Shown piece after piece: positions 25,750-34,383 of a stretch of DNA of 64,000 nucleotides. The position numbers were made by a program, and so were the translations under genes. The stretch is taken from contig NZ_FUWY01000002.1 in NCBI RefSeq assembly GCF_900167375.1, positions 124,001 to 188,000 on the forward strand, given 5' to 3'. The notes beneath the pieces are model-generated. The model was not told where the DNA came from. It worked only from the letters and a program-made list of their open reading frames with translations, and made no database searches. Numbering within the stretch: the first letter of the stretch is position 1; every line of letters starts with the position of its first letter. The DNA is from Anaerorhabdus furcosa (lineage in GTDB: Bacteria > Bacillota_I > Bacilli_A > Erysipelotrichales > Erysipelotrichaceae).

Positions 25750-26898
25750 ATGGTAAAAGGAGTCATTTTCTTCAAGGAAGGTGAAATTCCATTCGTAATT
25801 GATGATTATCGTATGGAACTGTTTACAGATAACAGTCTGCTGAAGGATTTTTCAAAGGAATATAATTTTAAGACAAATTATATTCTTCAGGGGCAATGCT
25901 TTTGTAACGGTTTCCAAGGACAAAAATCAACTTTCCTTGTAGAACAATCTATGGGGAGCACCTGCTATTTGCGTTGCTATATCATTAACATGCTTACGCA
26001 TGAAGATGGATATGACGCCATAGGTATTCAATCACCCTTCCTCGATGACATTTTCAGGTACAAATATAAATACTTGGACATGGTCAGAGCCGGTTCCAAT
26101 TTGGCAGTAGAGCCAAAAGATGTATACACAGTACCGTTTTCTATGAGTGATAGACAATATGAAGTGAAGTTCCGTATAGGACATGATAATCGGCTTGGCC
26201 TTTTGGAAGACTTTAATAGGAAGGGAGAACTACTGCTCTCGCTTCAAACTAATGACATACAGGAGTGCTATGATATTTCTGTGGTTTTTTATCGATTTGC
26301 AATGTTTATGATGTCCCATGCAGATGTCCCTTTAAAACTGATTACCTTGTATAAAAGGGGATTAAAAGCAGGCTGGTTTTATTGTCCTTTAATTTCGGAT
26401 AAAGCATCCTCGTGCCAGGATGGGTTCTTCCATGAACTTGACGTTATGAAATATGTCCCCAAAATCTTGAATAACATAGCATTAGATTCGGGAAATAAAA
26501 TAACGCAAAGTGTACCGTTAGGACATTTGGGAAATGTTGATTCGATGTTTTCTCCACAACGGTTTGTGGAACAGGTTATGGCATTTGAGTATTTGTTCGA
26601 TAAACTGGATCATATAAAAGCTCAGAATTCTAAATTTACCCTAAAAGACGAGTTGATGTATATGTTCAACCAATTTCCGCAATTGTTATCAAACCATAAA
26701 ATGTCTTCGGAGAAAGTCAGCGAGCAAATTAAGGAAATTAGGCGCACTATTGCCCATGGATACGCATATTACTATGATTTCAAAAGTGATCCTAACACGC
26801 AGTATTTGATTATCCTCTTGGACAAGTTAATCAGGAATATGAGTTTGCTGTGTATTGGATTTGCAAAGGATGAAATTGAGCAATGCCCTTTATATTAA
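25750..26898 (+). CDS. ApeA-like HEPN protein
   Basis: The 382-residue protein has a beta-rich N-terminal half (about 1-170), like the N-terminal domain of ApeA. A helical C-terminal HEPN domain carries EIRRTIAHGYAYYY near 331-344, with an R-x4-H active-site motif. ApeA is a known abortive-infection ribonuclease that acts alone. Here the gene follows the HNH gene by 93 bases on the same strand, with its own ribosome site (GAGGAAA) and no visible terminator between them. It may belong to the same operon or be a second, stacked defence gene. Base composition matches the ATPase and HNH genes, so all three probably arrived together. Confidence 0.68.
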   Translation: MVKGVIFFKEGEIPFVIDDYRMELFTDNSLLKDFSKEYNFKTNYILQGQCFCNGFQGQKSTFLVEQSMGSTCYLRCYIINMLTHEDGYDAIGIQSPFLDDIFRYKYKYLDMVRAGSNLAVEPKDVYTVPFSMSDRQYEVKFRIGHDNRLGLLEDFNRKGELLLSLQTNDIQECYDISVVFYRFAMFMMSHADVPLKLITLYKRGLKAGWFYCPLISDKASSCQDGFFHELDVMKYVPKILNNIALDSGNKITQSVPLGHLGNVDSMFSPQRFVEQVMAFEYLFDKLDHIKAQNSKFTLKDELMYMFNQFPQLLSNHKMSSEKVSEQIKEIRRTIAHGYAYYYDFKSDPNTQYLIILLDKLIRNMSLLCIGFAKDEIEQCPLY

Positions 26899-27052
26899 GC
26901 AAGGGCGTAATGTTAATTTGAAAACAACAACACTGTATTTCTAGAATAGGTAACTTTTGAGCTGCGCCTAATGTTTATACCACCGTGATAGTTCAAATCC
27001 CTCATCAAAAATGAGAGGATAACATTAATACGCAGACTACTCAGTTGCATAT

Positions 27053-27078
27053 AAAACGGCTTAATTAAGCCGTTTTTT
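27053..27078. terminator. Second copy of the element-end terminator
   Basis: AAAACGGCTT, AATT, AAGCCGTTTT and extra T residues, identical in the stem to 9109-9132. Here no tRNA precedes it. It faces the end of the integrase remnant that terminates at 27154. Confidence 0.8.
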
Positions 27079-27131
27079 TCATATTCATCAGTATTGATAA
27101 AAACTAGGATATCTTCCACTATTTTGGAGTT

Positions 27132-27183
27132 GTACCTCCGCTGTACCGCCGATTTACCGCATCTGTACCTCCATTGTACCTCC
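27132..27183. repeat. Cluster of TACCTCC repeats over the integrase stop codon
   Basis: TGTACCTCC occurs three times and TGTACCGCC once within 52 bases, with TTACCGC as a degenerate copy. They are spaced at roughly one to two helical turns. The copy near 9.2 kb keeps three of them. Repeats of this kind at the end of an integrase gene are candidates for arm-type integrase or Xis binding sites. Confidence 0.5.
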
Positions 27184-27500
27184 TAACTGCTCAATCTCTG
27201 CTTGTTCAGGGATTGTTTCATATGCTCTCTCAATTAACTTTGAGGTGATTACTTTGTTATGATAGCTATAATGGGTGTAAATACTTGTGGTAGTGGATAG
27301 GGTAGAATGTCCTAACCATTCCTGTATATCCTTTAAGTTTGCGCCTAAGTTTAGAAGACGAGTTGCTATTGTCTTGTGATAAATAAGCACAACTTGATTT
27401 TCCTTTATGTTGATTCAGTCTAAATTTAATTTTGCTAATCGTTGATAATACCTCCACTCAATTAATTCTTTATTAGAAGGGAAGTTATGAACTGAATCTA
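27154..27500 (-). pseudogene. Tyrosine integrase remnant (C-terminal part)
   Basis: The open part (27154-27390) reads HKTIATRLLNLGANLKDIQE, WLGHSTLSTTTSIYTHY and ends MEVQMR. It keeps the integrase boxes H-x-T, L-G-H and the nucleophilic Tyr in T-T-x-I-Y-T-H. The Arg of the H-x-x-R box is lost, since the part before HKT reads LIY. Upstream, another frame reads NKELIEWRYYQRLAKLNLD and then stops, so the N-terminal half is deleted or shifted. It is a close relative of the shorter remnant at 9199. Confidence 0.75.
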
Positions 27501-27592
27501 GGATTAATTCATTCTGTTTCTTTGTTGAATCCAAATGAGTCCAACTCGCTGAATGAAGTTCACCTCCTTTTCCATCATTAACCCACAATAAA

Positions 27593-27619
27593 GTACGATA
27601 AACTCACGGTTTATCGTAC
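27593..27619. repeat. Perfect 11-bp inverted repeat with 5-base loop
   Basis: GTACGATAAAC (27593-27603), TCACG, GTTTATCGTAC (27609-27619). No T-run follows on either strand, so it is more like a binding site than a terminator. It lies between the integrase remnant and the lytic-enzyme gene, about where the right edge of the accessory region should be. Confidence 0.65.
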
Positions 27620-27811
27620 CAAATAGCACTGTATATTTCTGACTCTAACTGTAATCTCAAACTCTAGTTTATAACCCATGATGTATTAAGTTTGTATGCT
27701 TTAAAAAGCCTTTAACAGTCGACGTAATCTGCTGTTGTGATAGGTGGTGGAGATGGTTTTGCCCCACCACTTTAATCTGCTAAACTATAGATTTAACTTT
27801 ATGTTCAATTA

Positions 27812-28891
27812 TTAGTAAATGAAATCTACTAAATAATAGCCTTTAGTATCCAATTGAGATTTACCATATTGAGTTTTATATGTGAAAGCATATTGATATA
27901 AACCAGAGTCATTTGAATCAAAGCTGTTAGGAAATCCTGTTATATAAGCAAAATCACCTTTAGGGACTACTTCTAAGACAGTAGCATGATTTGTTGTACT
28001 ACGAATTCGGAAAGCATCTCCTACCGCATACATTATCATGTTATATCCTGAGTTTTTTGCAAGTTGATAACAATTTTTTAAGTCAATTTGAGCATATCCG
28101 TAAGTACCATTGTAACTTACCATCGCCCATTGATAACCATCAGATTGGAAACCTTGAAAACTCAATACTCGTGCTTGAGAACCCTTTGGCACCATACCAC
28201 GAGTATTACTTGAAGAACTAGGTAATACACGAAGATTGAAGCCCATATTCACAGCTTTCAAGAAGCAATCACCTCCTGTTCCTTGCCCATTTCTATTTCT
28301 AATTGTTTGTCGTAAGAAATTAGCACTATCAGAATCGTTGTAATTTATTGTCGTTAACCCTTCCAATCCAAAGAATATATCTCTTGGATTCAATGCGTTT
28401 TCAACAAAACTCAAACCATCTTCGAGTTTATATGAACCATCCGATTGTTTCATTCGAATTTTAACTCCCGTTTTACTTTGGTTTGATCCATTTGCTACTT
28501 CTAGATGAATGTGGTTTGCTTTTGCACCACCTGATGATCCTTCTTGATAAAACTTATCACCCGCCAGAAAAATTTTATTTACTGGACATGATGAAGTGTT
28601 ATCAATATGTGTTAATGCATAAGTTAAATATCTCTCTTGTCCATCTGCACATTTAACTTTTTTGTAATATCCATTTCTATCACAAGATGAAAAGTAGACA
28701 GTTGTACCTATGATTTTTTCAACTTTACAAGTTGTTGGAGCATAGGCAAAATCAATACCCGAATCAACACCTCCAATGTCGATTGCTAATTGGTCTCTAA
28801 CAACTCCCTGATATTCAAATGTATGAGAAGTTGTTCCACCGACACGTTGGGTTATATTTATATAAGCCATTGGAAAAATTGTATATTCCAT
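27812..28891 (-). CDS. M23-like peptidase domain with C-terminal SH3-like repeats
   Basis: The 359-residue protein has no signal peptide. Residues 1-150 resemble an M23 (LytM) zinc peptidase: DQLAIDIGGVDSGIDFAY is the region of the first metal ligand, YALTHID the middle, and ANHIHLEV the H-x-H box. The upstream His of the usual H-x-x-x-D is not obvious (Gln instead), so activity is uncertain. Residues 200-355 hold two SH3-like repeats (FNLRVLPSSSSNTRG and DAFRIRSTTNHATVLEVV), typical wall-binding domains. Lack of a signal peptide and the closeness to integrase debris suggest a phage-endolysin origin. An ATG with AAGGA upstream is the start. Confidence 0.68.
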   Translation of the reverse strand: MEYTIFPMAYINITQRVGGTTSHTFEYQGVVRDQLAIDIGGVDSGIDFAYAPTTCKVEKIIGTTVYFSSCDRNGYYKKVKCADGQERYLTYALTHIDNTSSCPVNKIFLAGDKFYQEGSSGGAKANHIHLEVANGSNQSKTGVKIRMKQSDGSYKLEDGLSFVENALNPRDIFFGLEGLTTINYNDSDSANFLRQTIRNRNGQGTGGDCFLKAVNMGFNLRVLPSSSSNTRGMVPKGSQARVLSFQGFQSDGYQWAMVSYNGTYGYAQIDLKNCYQLAKNSGYNMIMYAVGDAFRIRSTTNHATVLEVVPKGDFAYITGFPNSFDSNDSGLYQYAFTYKTQYGKSQLDTKGYYLVDFIY

Positions 28892-29039
28892 TTCATATTC
28901 CTTCTTTCTATTTTATGTAAATTTTGCGCAATATATTTACTCTTATATCTTAATAAAAAAAAAGAGAGTAACATATCAGTTATTCCCCAATTTCAGTAAT
29001 TGTTCACAAAAATTTATATCTAATATACTTTTTAAACAT

Positions 29040-29681
29040 TTATTTATTAAGCATATATTCAAAATCATACTTCATTATTATATTACTATAATCTCCATCT
29101 TCAATTTCATTTTCAATAGTCGCATAATTACTGGAGTTTCCTTGAACCCAATAGATAGCTTCTTCAGTAATGTAATATACTGCTAAATCACCTTCACCCA
29201 TTTGCCCATATGTAGATCTTGTCGCACTTTCTTTCACAAGTGTAGTGTCATAATCTTCAGCAAAATCATATTTCGAGAAAGGGTAGGTTAATAATTCCAG
29301 CTTTTCTTGATTCAAGTCTACTCGTAAATATACTGGTACTCCATTTTCATCCAGTCTCTTGTAGTATCTACCTGAAGGGAGTACATCTTTATAATCATCG
29401 AGTGACTCACTTAGTACAACTTTAAATTCTACTGGGATTATCTTTTCGTTGCCCTCAAATTCAACTTTATATTCAGCTGTTTGCAACCCCAAAGGATATG
29501 TATCTATTCCGCTAAATTCTTCTATTTCACCATTTGTTTCAATGACATACTTTTGTCCCGTATTATCAGCTTCTGTTAAATATTCAATTTCAATTGGCTG
29601 ATTTAGTGTTTCAAATTTAAATTCTTTCTTCGCACACCCACTTATAGAGATGATAAGTAATAAAATAACAAGTTTTTTCAT
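29040..29681 (-). CDS. Hypothetical lipoprotein
   Basis: The 213-residue protein begins KKLVILLLIISISGCAKK, a type II signal peptide with lipidated Cys at about 16. The mature part is acidic and beta-rich, with no catalytic motif and no family I recognise. GGAGTG precedes the ATG. It lies between the lytic-enzyme and hydrolase genes on the same strand, with about 100-150 bases on either side. It is anchored on the outer face of the membrane; its function is unknown. Confidence 0.7.
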   Translation of the reverse strand: MKKLVILLLIISISGCAKKEFKFETLNQPIEIEYLTEADNTGQKYVIETNGEIEEFSGIDTYPLGLQTAEYKVEFEGNEKIIPVEFKVVLSESLDDYKDVLPSGRYYKRLDENGVPVYLRVDLNQEKLELLTYPFSKYDFAEDYDTTLVKESATRSTYGQMGEGDLAVYYITEEAIYWVQGNSSNYATIENEIEDGDYSNIIMKYDFEYMLNK

Positions 29682-29786
29682 GATGACACTCCTTTTTTAT
29701 ATCATACTTAAATTTTGATTATAAAACAATTTGTGATTTATTGATTATTAAAAATTATTGTGTACAAAAATATTAAGAAATTGAAC

Positions 29787-30827
29787 CTAAAGTGCTTTAA
29801 CTATGAAATTTTCTATGAATTTCATACGATGCATATCTAACTCATATAATCTCATTTTATCTATATTTATTAAATATTTCTCTATTTCATCTTGAGAGTT
29901 GATGTGCTTTGGAATTTTAATAGATGCTTTTAATTCAGCTCCATAATTTCTTGCGTTTTGGCTAAGAGTAACATTATGTTTACATCCATCTAAAGTTATA
30001 AAAACTGCATTAGGATTAGTACATTGCAACTTCTTAGATACCAATGAGTTTTCAAAATAAACAATAGGGTCATCCTTACTATGTATAGCGAGGATAGGAA
30101 TATCACAAGAATTTACACCGCCTATTGAAGTGAAGTGAGATACTTTATTAAATCGAATAAATTCAATGAATTGTAAGAATGGACGAAATAAAAATATGGC
30201 GTTACCAAAAAGATGTTTTCCTTGTTGAACTAACATATCAATAGGACGATTAAAAGCTGAAAAACTTACAACAGCTTTTATATTTTTAAATTCCCTATAA
30301 TTCAAAACAGCATTCACCGCAAAAGCTCCCCAGCTGTGACCAATAAGGATAAGAGGCAACTTCCAATAAGGTTTGAATTCATCTTGAGTTGATAATAAAT
30401 TTAGTACATCATGCAAATTTATGAGTGATTGTGGTAACCCTCGAATACCTTTGCCTGATGAATTATGAGTTCCTGTATTATCATAAGCTAAAACTTCAAA
30501 ACCTTGTTGAACAAAATAATTGATTTGAGTCAAATAATCTCGACTACCATTTGAAATTCCATGACAAAAAATTAAAAGGCACTTTTGTGTAATAGAAACA
30601 GTTGAACTATGGTAAAAGTTTCCTTTTAATAAACTGTCAGTTGTATGAAAAGAAACGGGAGTTGCTCTTAGATTTGGGAAATCATAAAGTGAAAGAGAAA
30701 TGGACATCGGTTTATCAGCCATTTCATATCTTTTGCTAAAGATCTTATTATAAATTAAAAAGGTAATTAGCATAAATATAAGAAGAAAAATCAAAATACC
30801 AATAATTAAATAAACAAATATATTCAT
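29787..30827 (-). CDS. Membrane-anchored alpha/beta hydrolase
   Basis: The 346-residue protein has one N-terminal membrane helix (about 4-27). The hydrolase domain shows the oxyanion region FCHGISNGSRD, the strand EVLAYDNTGTHNSSG, the nucleophile elbow GHSWGAF (Ser near 162), the acid in AIHSKDDPIVY and the final His in DGCKHNVTLS. The Ser-Asp-His triad is therefore complete. Such proteins are serine esterases or peptidases of unknown substrate, here probably at the membrane. AGGAGGT precedes the ATG. It is divergent from the ABC transporter operon. Confidence 0.82.
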   Translation of the reverse strand: MNIFVYLIIGILIFLLIFMLITFLIYNKIFSKRYEMADKPMSISLSLYDFPNLRATPVSFHTTDSLLKGNFYHSSTVSITQKCLLIFCHGISNGSRDYLTQINYFVQQGFEVLAYDNTGTHNSSGKGIRGLPQSLINLHDVLNLLSTQDEFKPYWKLPLILIGHSWGAFAVNAVLNYREFKNIKAVVSFSAFNRPIDMLVQQGKHLFGNAIFLFRPFLQFIEFIRFNKVSHFTSIGGVNSCDIPILAIHSKDDPIVYFENSLVSKKLQCTNPNAVFITLDGCKHNVTLSQNARNYGAELKASIKIPKHINSQDEIEKYLINIDKMRLYELDMHRMKFIENFIVKAL

Positions 30828-31056
30828 ATGAGTTACCTCCTTTCATATGAGGTGAATAGAAATTTGAATATAAATACAAGATTAAGTAATAAACAAAGAA
30901 TCTCAACTTATAAATTAATTATATAATATGTCTTATAAATCTCCTTTCATGTTGCTCATTAGATCTAAAAACTAAATTTAATAATCAAAATATGAATGAT
31001 TTTAATTCAATAAATCTTTGAATAAGGGTTGATTAAATAAATGAACAGTTGTATTG

Positions 31057-31070
31057 TTGTGTTAACACAA
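31057..31070. promoter_or_regulatory. Palindromic operator before the ABC transporter genes
   Basis: TTGTGTTAACACAA is a perfect 14-bp palindrome centred about 40 bases upstream of the ATPase start. It is a plausible repressor site; the regulator is not identified. Confidence 0.5.
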
Positions 31071-31102
31071 ATAAACAAATAATATGAGTAAGGAGTAAAT
31101 TT

Positions 31103-32017
31103 ATGGATAATGTGTTAACAGTGGATTCATTAGGTAAGAATTATGGTGATTTTAAGGCTTTATCAAATTGTTCTATGACAATACCAAGAGGATCAATCTA
31201 CGGATTTATTGGTAAGAATGGTGCAGGTAAAACGACAATGATACGAATTATATGTGGTCTTCAACAAAAAACAAAGGGTAATGTTACCTTGTTTGATAGA
31301 AAAGATACAGATGGAAATTTTAATGTATCCAGGCGAAGAATGGGTGCTGTAGTTGAAAAACCATCAATCTATCAAGAAATGACAGCCATTGAAAATCTAA
31401 AACAGCAATTTTATATTAAAGGATTAACTTCATTTGAAGAAATAGATAAGTTATTGGATTTGGTGGGTCTTCAAGATACTGGAAATCGAAAAGTGAAGGA
31501 TTTTTCTTTAGGAATGAGACAACGATTAGGGATTGCGATTTCATTAGTGGGTAATCCAGATTTCTTAATATTGGATGAACCAACAAATGGATTAGATCCG
31601 CAAGGAATTATAGAAATGCGCAAATTAATTTTGAAACTAAATCACGATTATCACATCACATTTTTGATTTCAAGTCATTATTTAGATGAATTGTCAAAAA
31701 TTGCAACACATTATGGGTTTATTAATCAAGGGGAAATAATTAAGGAAATTAGTGCAAAAGATTTAGAAGCTCATTGTGGAAAGTATATTCAGATTGAAGT
31801 AAATAATTCGAAAGCATTGATGTGTACTCTCGATGATATGCATGTTGAATATAAGCTTTTATCTTCTACAAAAGCAAAAATATTTAGTACGGTTAATATT
31901 ACGCAATTGGTTCTTGCCTTAGATAGAGCTAATTGCGAAGTGATTTCACTTTTTGAAAAAGAAGAAAGTCTTGAAAGCTATTTTATCAATCTTGTAGGAG
32001 GTGAGAAAGATGTATAG
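31103..32017 (+). CDS. ABC transporter ATP-binding protein (BcrA/NatA type)
   Basis: The 304-residue ATPase has Walker A GFIGKNGAGKTTMIRI, Q-loop VEKPSIYQEM, signature LGMRQRLGIAIS (preceded by KDFS), Walker B FLILDEPTNGLDPQG and the switch His in ISSHYLDELSK. The C-terminal 90 residues are the extension usual in BcrA/lantibiotic-immunity ATPases. AAGGAG precedes the ATG. It overlaps the permease gene by eight bases. The substrate could be a peptide antibiotic or Na+; the sequence does not decide. Confidence 0.92.
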   Translation: MDNVLTVDSLGKNYGDFKALSNCSMTIPRGSIYGFIGKNGAGKTTMIRIICGLQQKTKGNVTLFDRKDTDGNFNVSRRRMGAVVEKPSIYQEMTAIENLKQQFYIKGLTSFEEIDKLLDLVGLQDTGNRKVKDFSLGMRQRLGIAISLVGNPDFLILDEPTNGLDPQGIIEMRKLILKLNHDYHITFLISSHYLDELSKIATHYGFINQGEIIKEISAKDLEAHCGKYIQIEVNNSKALMCTLDDMHVEYKLLSSTKAKIFSTVNITQLVLALDRANCEVISLFEKEESLESYFINLVGGEKDV

Positions 32018-32753
32018 ACTTTTATCAGCGAATCTTTATCGATTAAGAATATATAAACCATTTTGGATTAATTTATTTATTCTCGTAATTATAGAAGCAT
32101 TACTTACTTTTATGTTAGTTGTTCAAGGAGAAGTACCACTTGATTTTACATTGTTTATAGTTCTATTAGTTATTGGTATAATCACATCATTTTTCATAGG
32201 ACTATTTTATGGAACAGAGTATAGCGATGGCACGATTCGAAATAAGGTTATTGCAGGTCACAAAAGAATAACAATATATTCTGCAAGTTTGTTAATAGGA
32301 ATTATTTCTATATCAGCATTGTATTTTGTGAGTTTAATAGTTGGTGTATTTATTGTGCTCATGTTTTCTAAAGATGGAAATTATGATCTACTTCATTTCT
32401 TGGTATCGAGTATTATCGGGTGGTTATCATGTGTTTCAATTGCTTCAATTTTCAATATGATAGGAATGCTATGCTCAAGCAAATCAAAATCATCAACAAC
32501 ATGTATTCTGGTATCATTTATGTTTTTGTTGATTGGGTTAATTTGTTACTCCTTATCTCTACAAGGGTTAAATTCATCTATTTTTAGTGAAGCAGTTCAA
32601 TTTTTGTTTGATGCCAATCCCTTTGTACAAGGAATCCAAATATCAACTGTTGATTATTTAACGATTTACAAATTGGGATTCTATTGTTTATATTTGATTT
32701 TAATTACAAATTTAGTTGGAATGCATATTTTTAACAAAAAGGAATTAAAGTAA
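32010..32753 (+). CDS. ABC-2 type permease partner
   Basis: The 247-residue membrane protein has six hydrophobic segments and the YGTEYSDGTIRNKVIAGH stretch after the second one. That motif marks permeases of the bacitracin/lantibiotic immunity (BcrB) group. The start is ATG 32010, nine bases after GGAGG; the frame's earlier GTG at 32001 overlaps the ribosome site and is less likely. It forms the export complex with the upstream ATPase. Confidence 0.87.
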   Translation: MYRLLSANLYRLRIYKPFWINLFILVIIEALLTFMLVVQGEVPLDFTLFIVLLVIGIITSFFIGLFYGTEYSDGTIRNKVIAGHKRITIYSASLLIGIISISALYFVSLIVGVFIVLMFSKDGNYDLLHFLVSSIIGWLSCVSIASIFNMIGMLCSSKSKSSTTCILVSFMFLLIGLICYSLSLQGLNSSIFSEAVQFLFDANPFVQGIQISTVDYLTIYKLGFYCLYLILITNLVGMHIFNKKELK

Positions 32754-32945
32754 AAAAAGTTACGTAAACTCATTTTATTTAATAATATCCTTGAATCATT
32801 TAATCGATTCTACATTGTTAAAAAGATGAAAATTCCCGTCGTTAGAATTAAAAAGAGCAATTCATCATTTCGATATTCATATGAAATCATATCGATTTAA
32901 TTAAGTGCTCATTTTTATATATGTTTTTGTGATACTAAAAGTAAT

Positions 32946-33272
32946 TTATTCAATTTCTTCAAATACAGTATTCTTAACTTCCCATTGTTTCATCTTGATG
33001 ACAACCCAGAATGCGTAAATACCAAATGTAACCAAAGTCAATAAAAGCCATACGAGCCACGTCCAAAACAAATCAAGACCAGTACCGATAAATGCTAGTC
33101 TTTTACCTTCAATAACCGTGTGAGAAGCCACCCATCTAAGTTTTATGCATATAATCCAAGGATAAGCGATACCAATTGTTATAACAGCTAGTAAGACAGT
33201 GATGATGTTGATTCCTACTAAACCAAGTAAACTTCCATCAAAATATGATTCTCTTTTATTTAAACTTGTCAT
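32946..33272 (-). CDS. DUF898-family small membrane protein
   Basis: The 108-residue protein begins RESYFDGSLLGLVGINI, has three membrane helices and a middle RWVASHTVIEGKRLAFIGTG. F-D-G-S-x-x-G-L-x-G and the E-G-x-x-L-x-F-x-G-T-G box fit the DUF898 (YjgN-like) family. The function of the family is unknown. GGAGG lies before the ATG. It is a single gene, divergent from the dioxygenase gene. Confidence 0.8.
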   Translation of the reverse strand: MTSLNKRESYFDGSLLGLVGINIITVLLAVITIGIAYPWIICIKLRWVASHTVIEGKRLAFIGTGLDLFWTWLVWLLLTLVTFGIYAFWVVIKMKQWEVKNTVFEEIE

Positions 33273-33456
33273 TTTATTCCTCCAAATATATTTATTGAAT
33301 AATATTATAGTAAGGCGAATGATGATTAATTTCCATTAAAGTGATTTAGAAATAATATAAGTTCGAAGATGAACTATTTTGTTGTTGAGATATGAAATTA
33401 CTTTAGTAGATATAAATAACATGACTTTATATAATGAATTAAAGGAGTGTGATGTA

Positions 33457-34218
33457 ATGAGAATGCCTGTTTGCTTTATTGGTCATGGAAGTCCTATGAA
33501 TGCGATTGAGAATAATATTTTTACTAAGCAGTGGAAGAATTTAATTGAAAATATTCATCCCAAAGCAATCTTAATGATAAGTGCTCATTGGGTAAGTGAT
33601 AAGTTTGAGATTACGACTAATCTATATCCTAAAATGATTTATGATATGTTTGGATTTCCAGATCAATTATATACTGTAGATTATCCTGCACATACGGATA
33701 AGACGATAATAGAGAGATGTTTATCAATTTTACCAACCTTAAAGGAAAATAATATTCGTGGATATGATCATGGAGCTTGGTCTATTTTGATTCATATGTT
33801 TCCTAATGCAGATATCCCAGTAATACAACTATCATTAAATCGAAATGCTTCACCACAAGAGCATTACGAACTTGGCAAGAGTTTCCAGATCTTACGTGAT
33901 GAGGGAGTATTGATTGTTGGAAGTGGAAATATTGTACACAATCTACGTGTACTTGATTGGGAAAATGAAAATAATGAATATGACTGGGCAAAAAACTTTC
34001 GCCAACGAGTTAATGAATGCCTGATTCATCATGAAGATGAACAACTCATCGAATATAGCCAATGGGGAAATGATGCGATACTAAGTGTTAATTCAAGTGA
34101 ACATTATCTACCATTAATTGTATGCCTGGGTGCAAGTAATCATGATTCTGTTTTGATAACTAATGACAAGATCATCTCTGGATCACTGAGTATGACGTGT
34201 GTAGTGTGGAATAAGTAA
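33457..34218 (+). CDS. LigB-type extradiol dioxygenase (YgiD/DODA-like)
   Basis: The 253-residue protein has the LigB motifs: CFIGHGSPMNAIENN (metal His), MISAHWVS (second His), RGYDHGAWSILIHMFP and GSGNIVHNLR. Proteins of this branch are Zn- or Fe-dependent extradiol ring-cleavage enzymes such as 4,5-DOPA dioxygenase; the true bacterial substrate is usually unknown. The frame opens at 33379, but ATG 33457 has AAAGGAG nine bases upstream and gives the family's usual length (about 260). Confidence 0.87.
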   Translation: MRMPVCFIGHGSPMNAIENNIFTKQWKNLIENIHPKAILMISAHWVSDKFEITTNLYPKMIYDMFGFPDQLYTVDYPAHTDKTIIERCLSILPTLKENNIRGYDHGAWSILIHMFPNADIPVIQLSLNRNASPQEHYELGKSFQILRDEGVLIVGSGNIVHNLRVLDWENENNEYDWAKNFRQRVNECLIHHEDEQLIEYSQWGNDAILSVNSSEHYLPLIVCLGASNHDSVLITNDKIISGSLSMTCVVWNK

Positions 34219-34322
34219 ATATTAATGGTGAACTGGATATAAAGTTAAAATGAATATATCCAGTTTTTATTATATGAAAAGATACATTGAATTTTAATTC
34301 ATAAATTGACAATATCTCTACT

Positions 34323-34360
34323 TTGTATTATTGTATTATATATATAACACAATAATACAA
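34323..34360. promoter_or_regulatory. 38-bp near-perfect palindromic operator
   Basis: Arms TTGTATTATTGT (34323-34334) and ACAATAATACAA (34349-34360) are exact complements, and the 14 bases between them also pair except for one position. It lies 24 bases upstream of the acyltransferase start and overlaps a -10-like TATATA stretch, so a dimeric repressor bound here would block transcription. Confidence 0.6.
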
Positions 34361-34383
34361 TATTTGAGTAGGGGGGAAGTTGG

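Noticed and set aside
26899-27050. A complete tRNA gene at the end of the HEPN gene, suggested by TAGTTCAAATCC
   Set aside because: Only the T-loop resembles a tRNA; no acceptor, D-arm or anticodon arm can be drawn.
27812-28891. Intact prophage suggested by the endolysin-like gene
   Set aside because: No capsid, tail, portal or terminase genes are present; at most it is a relic.
31057-31070. Cre (catabolite control) site at the ABC transporter promoter
   Set aside because: The palindrome TTGTGTTAACACAA does not fit the TG-n-AAnCGnTTnCA form of cre sites.
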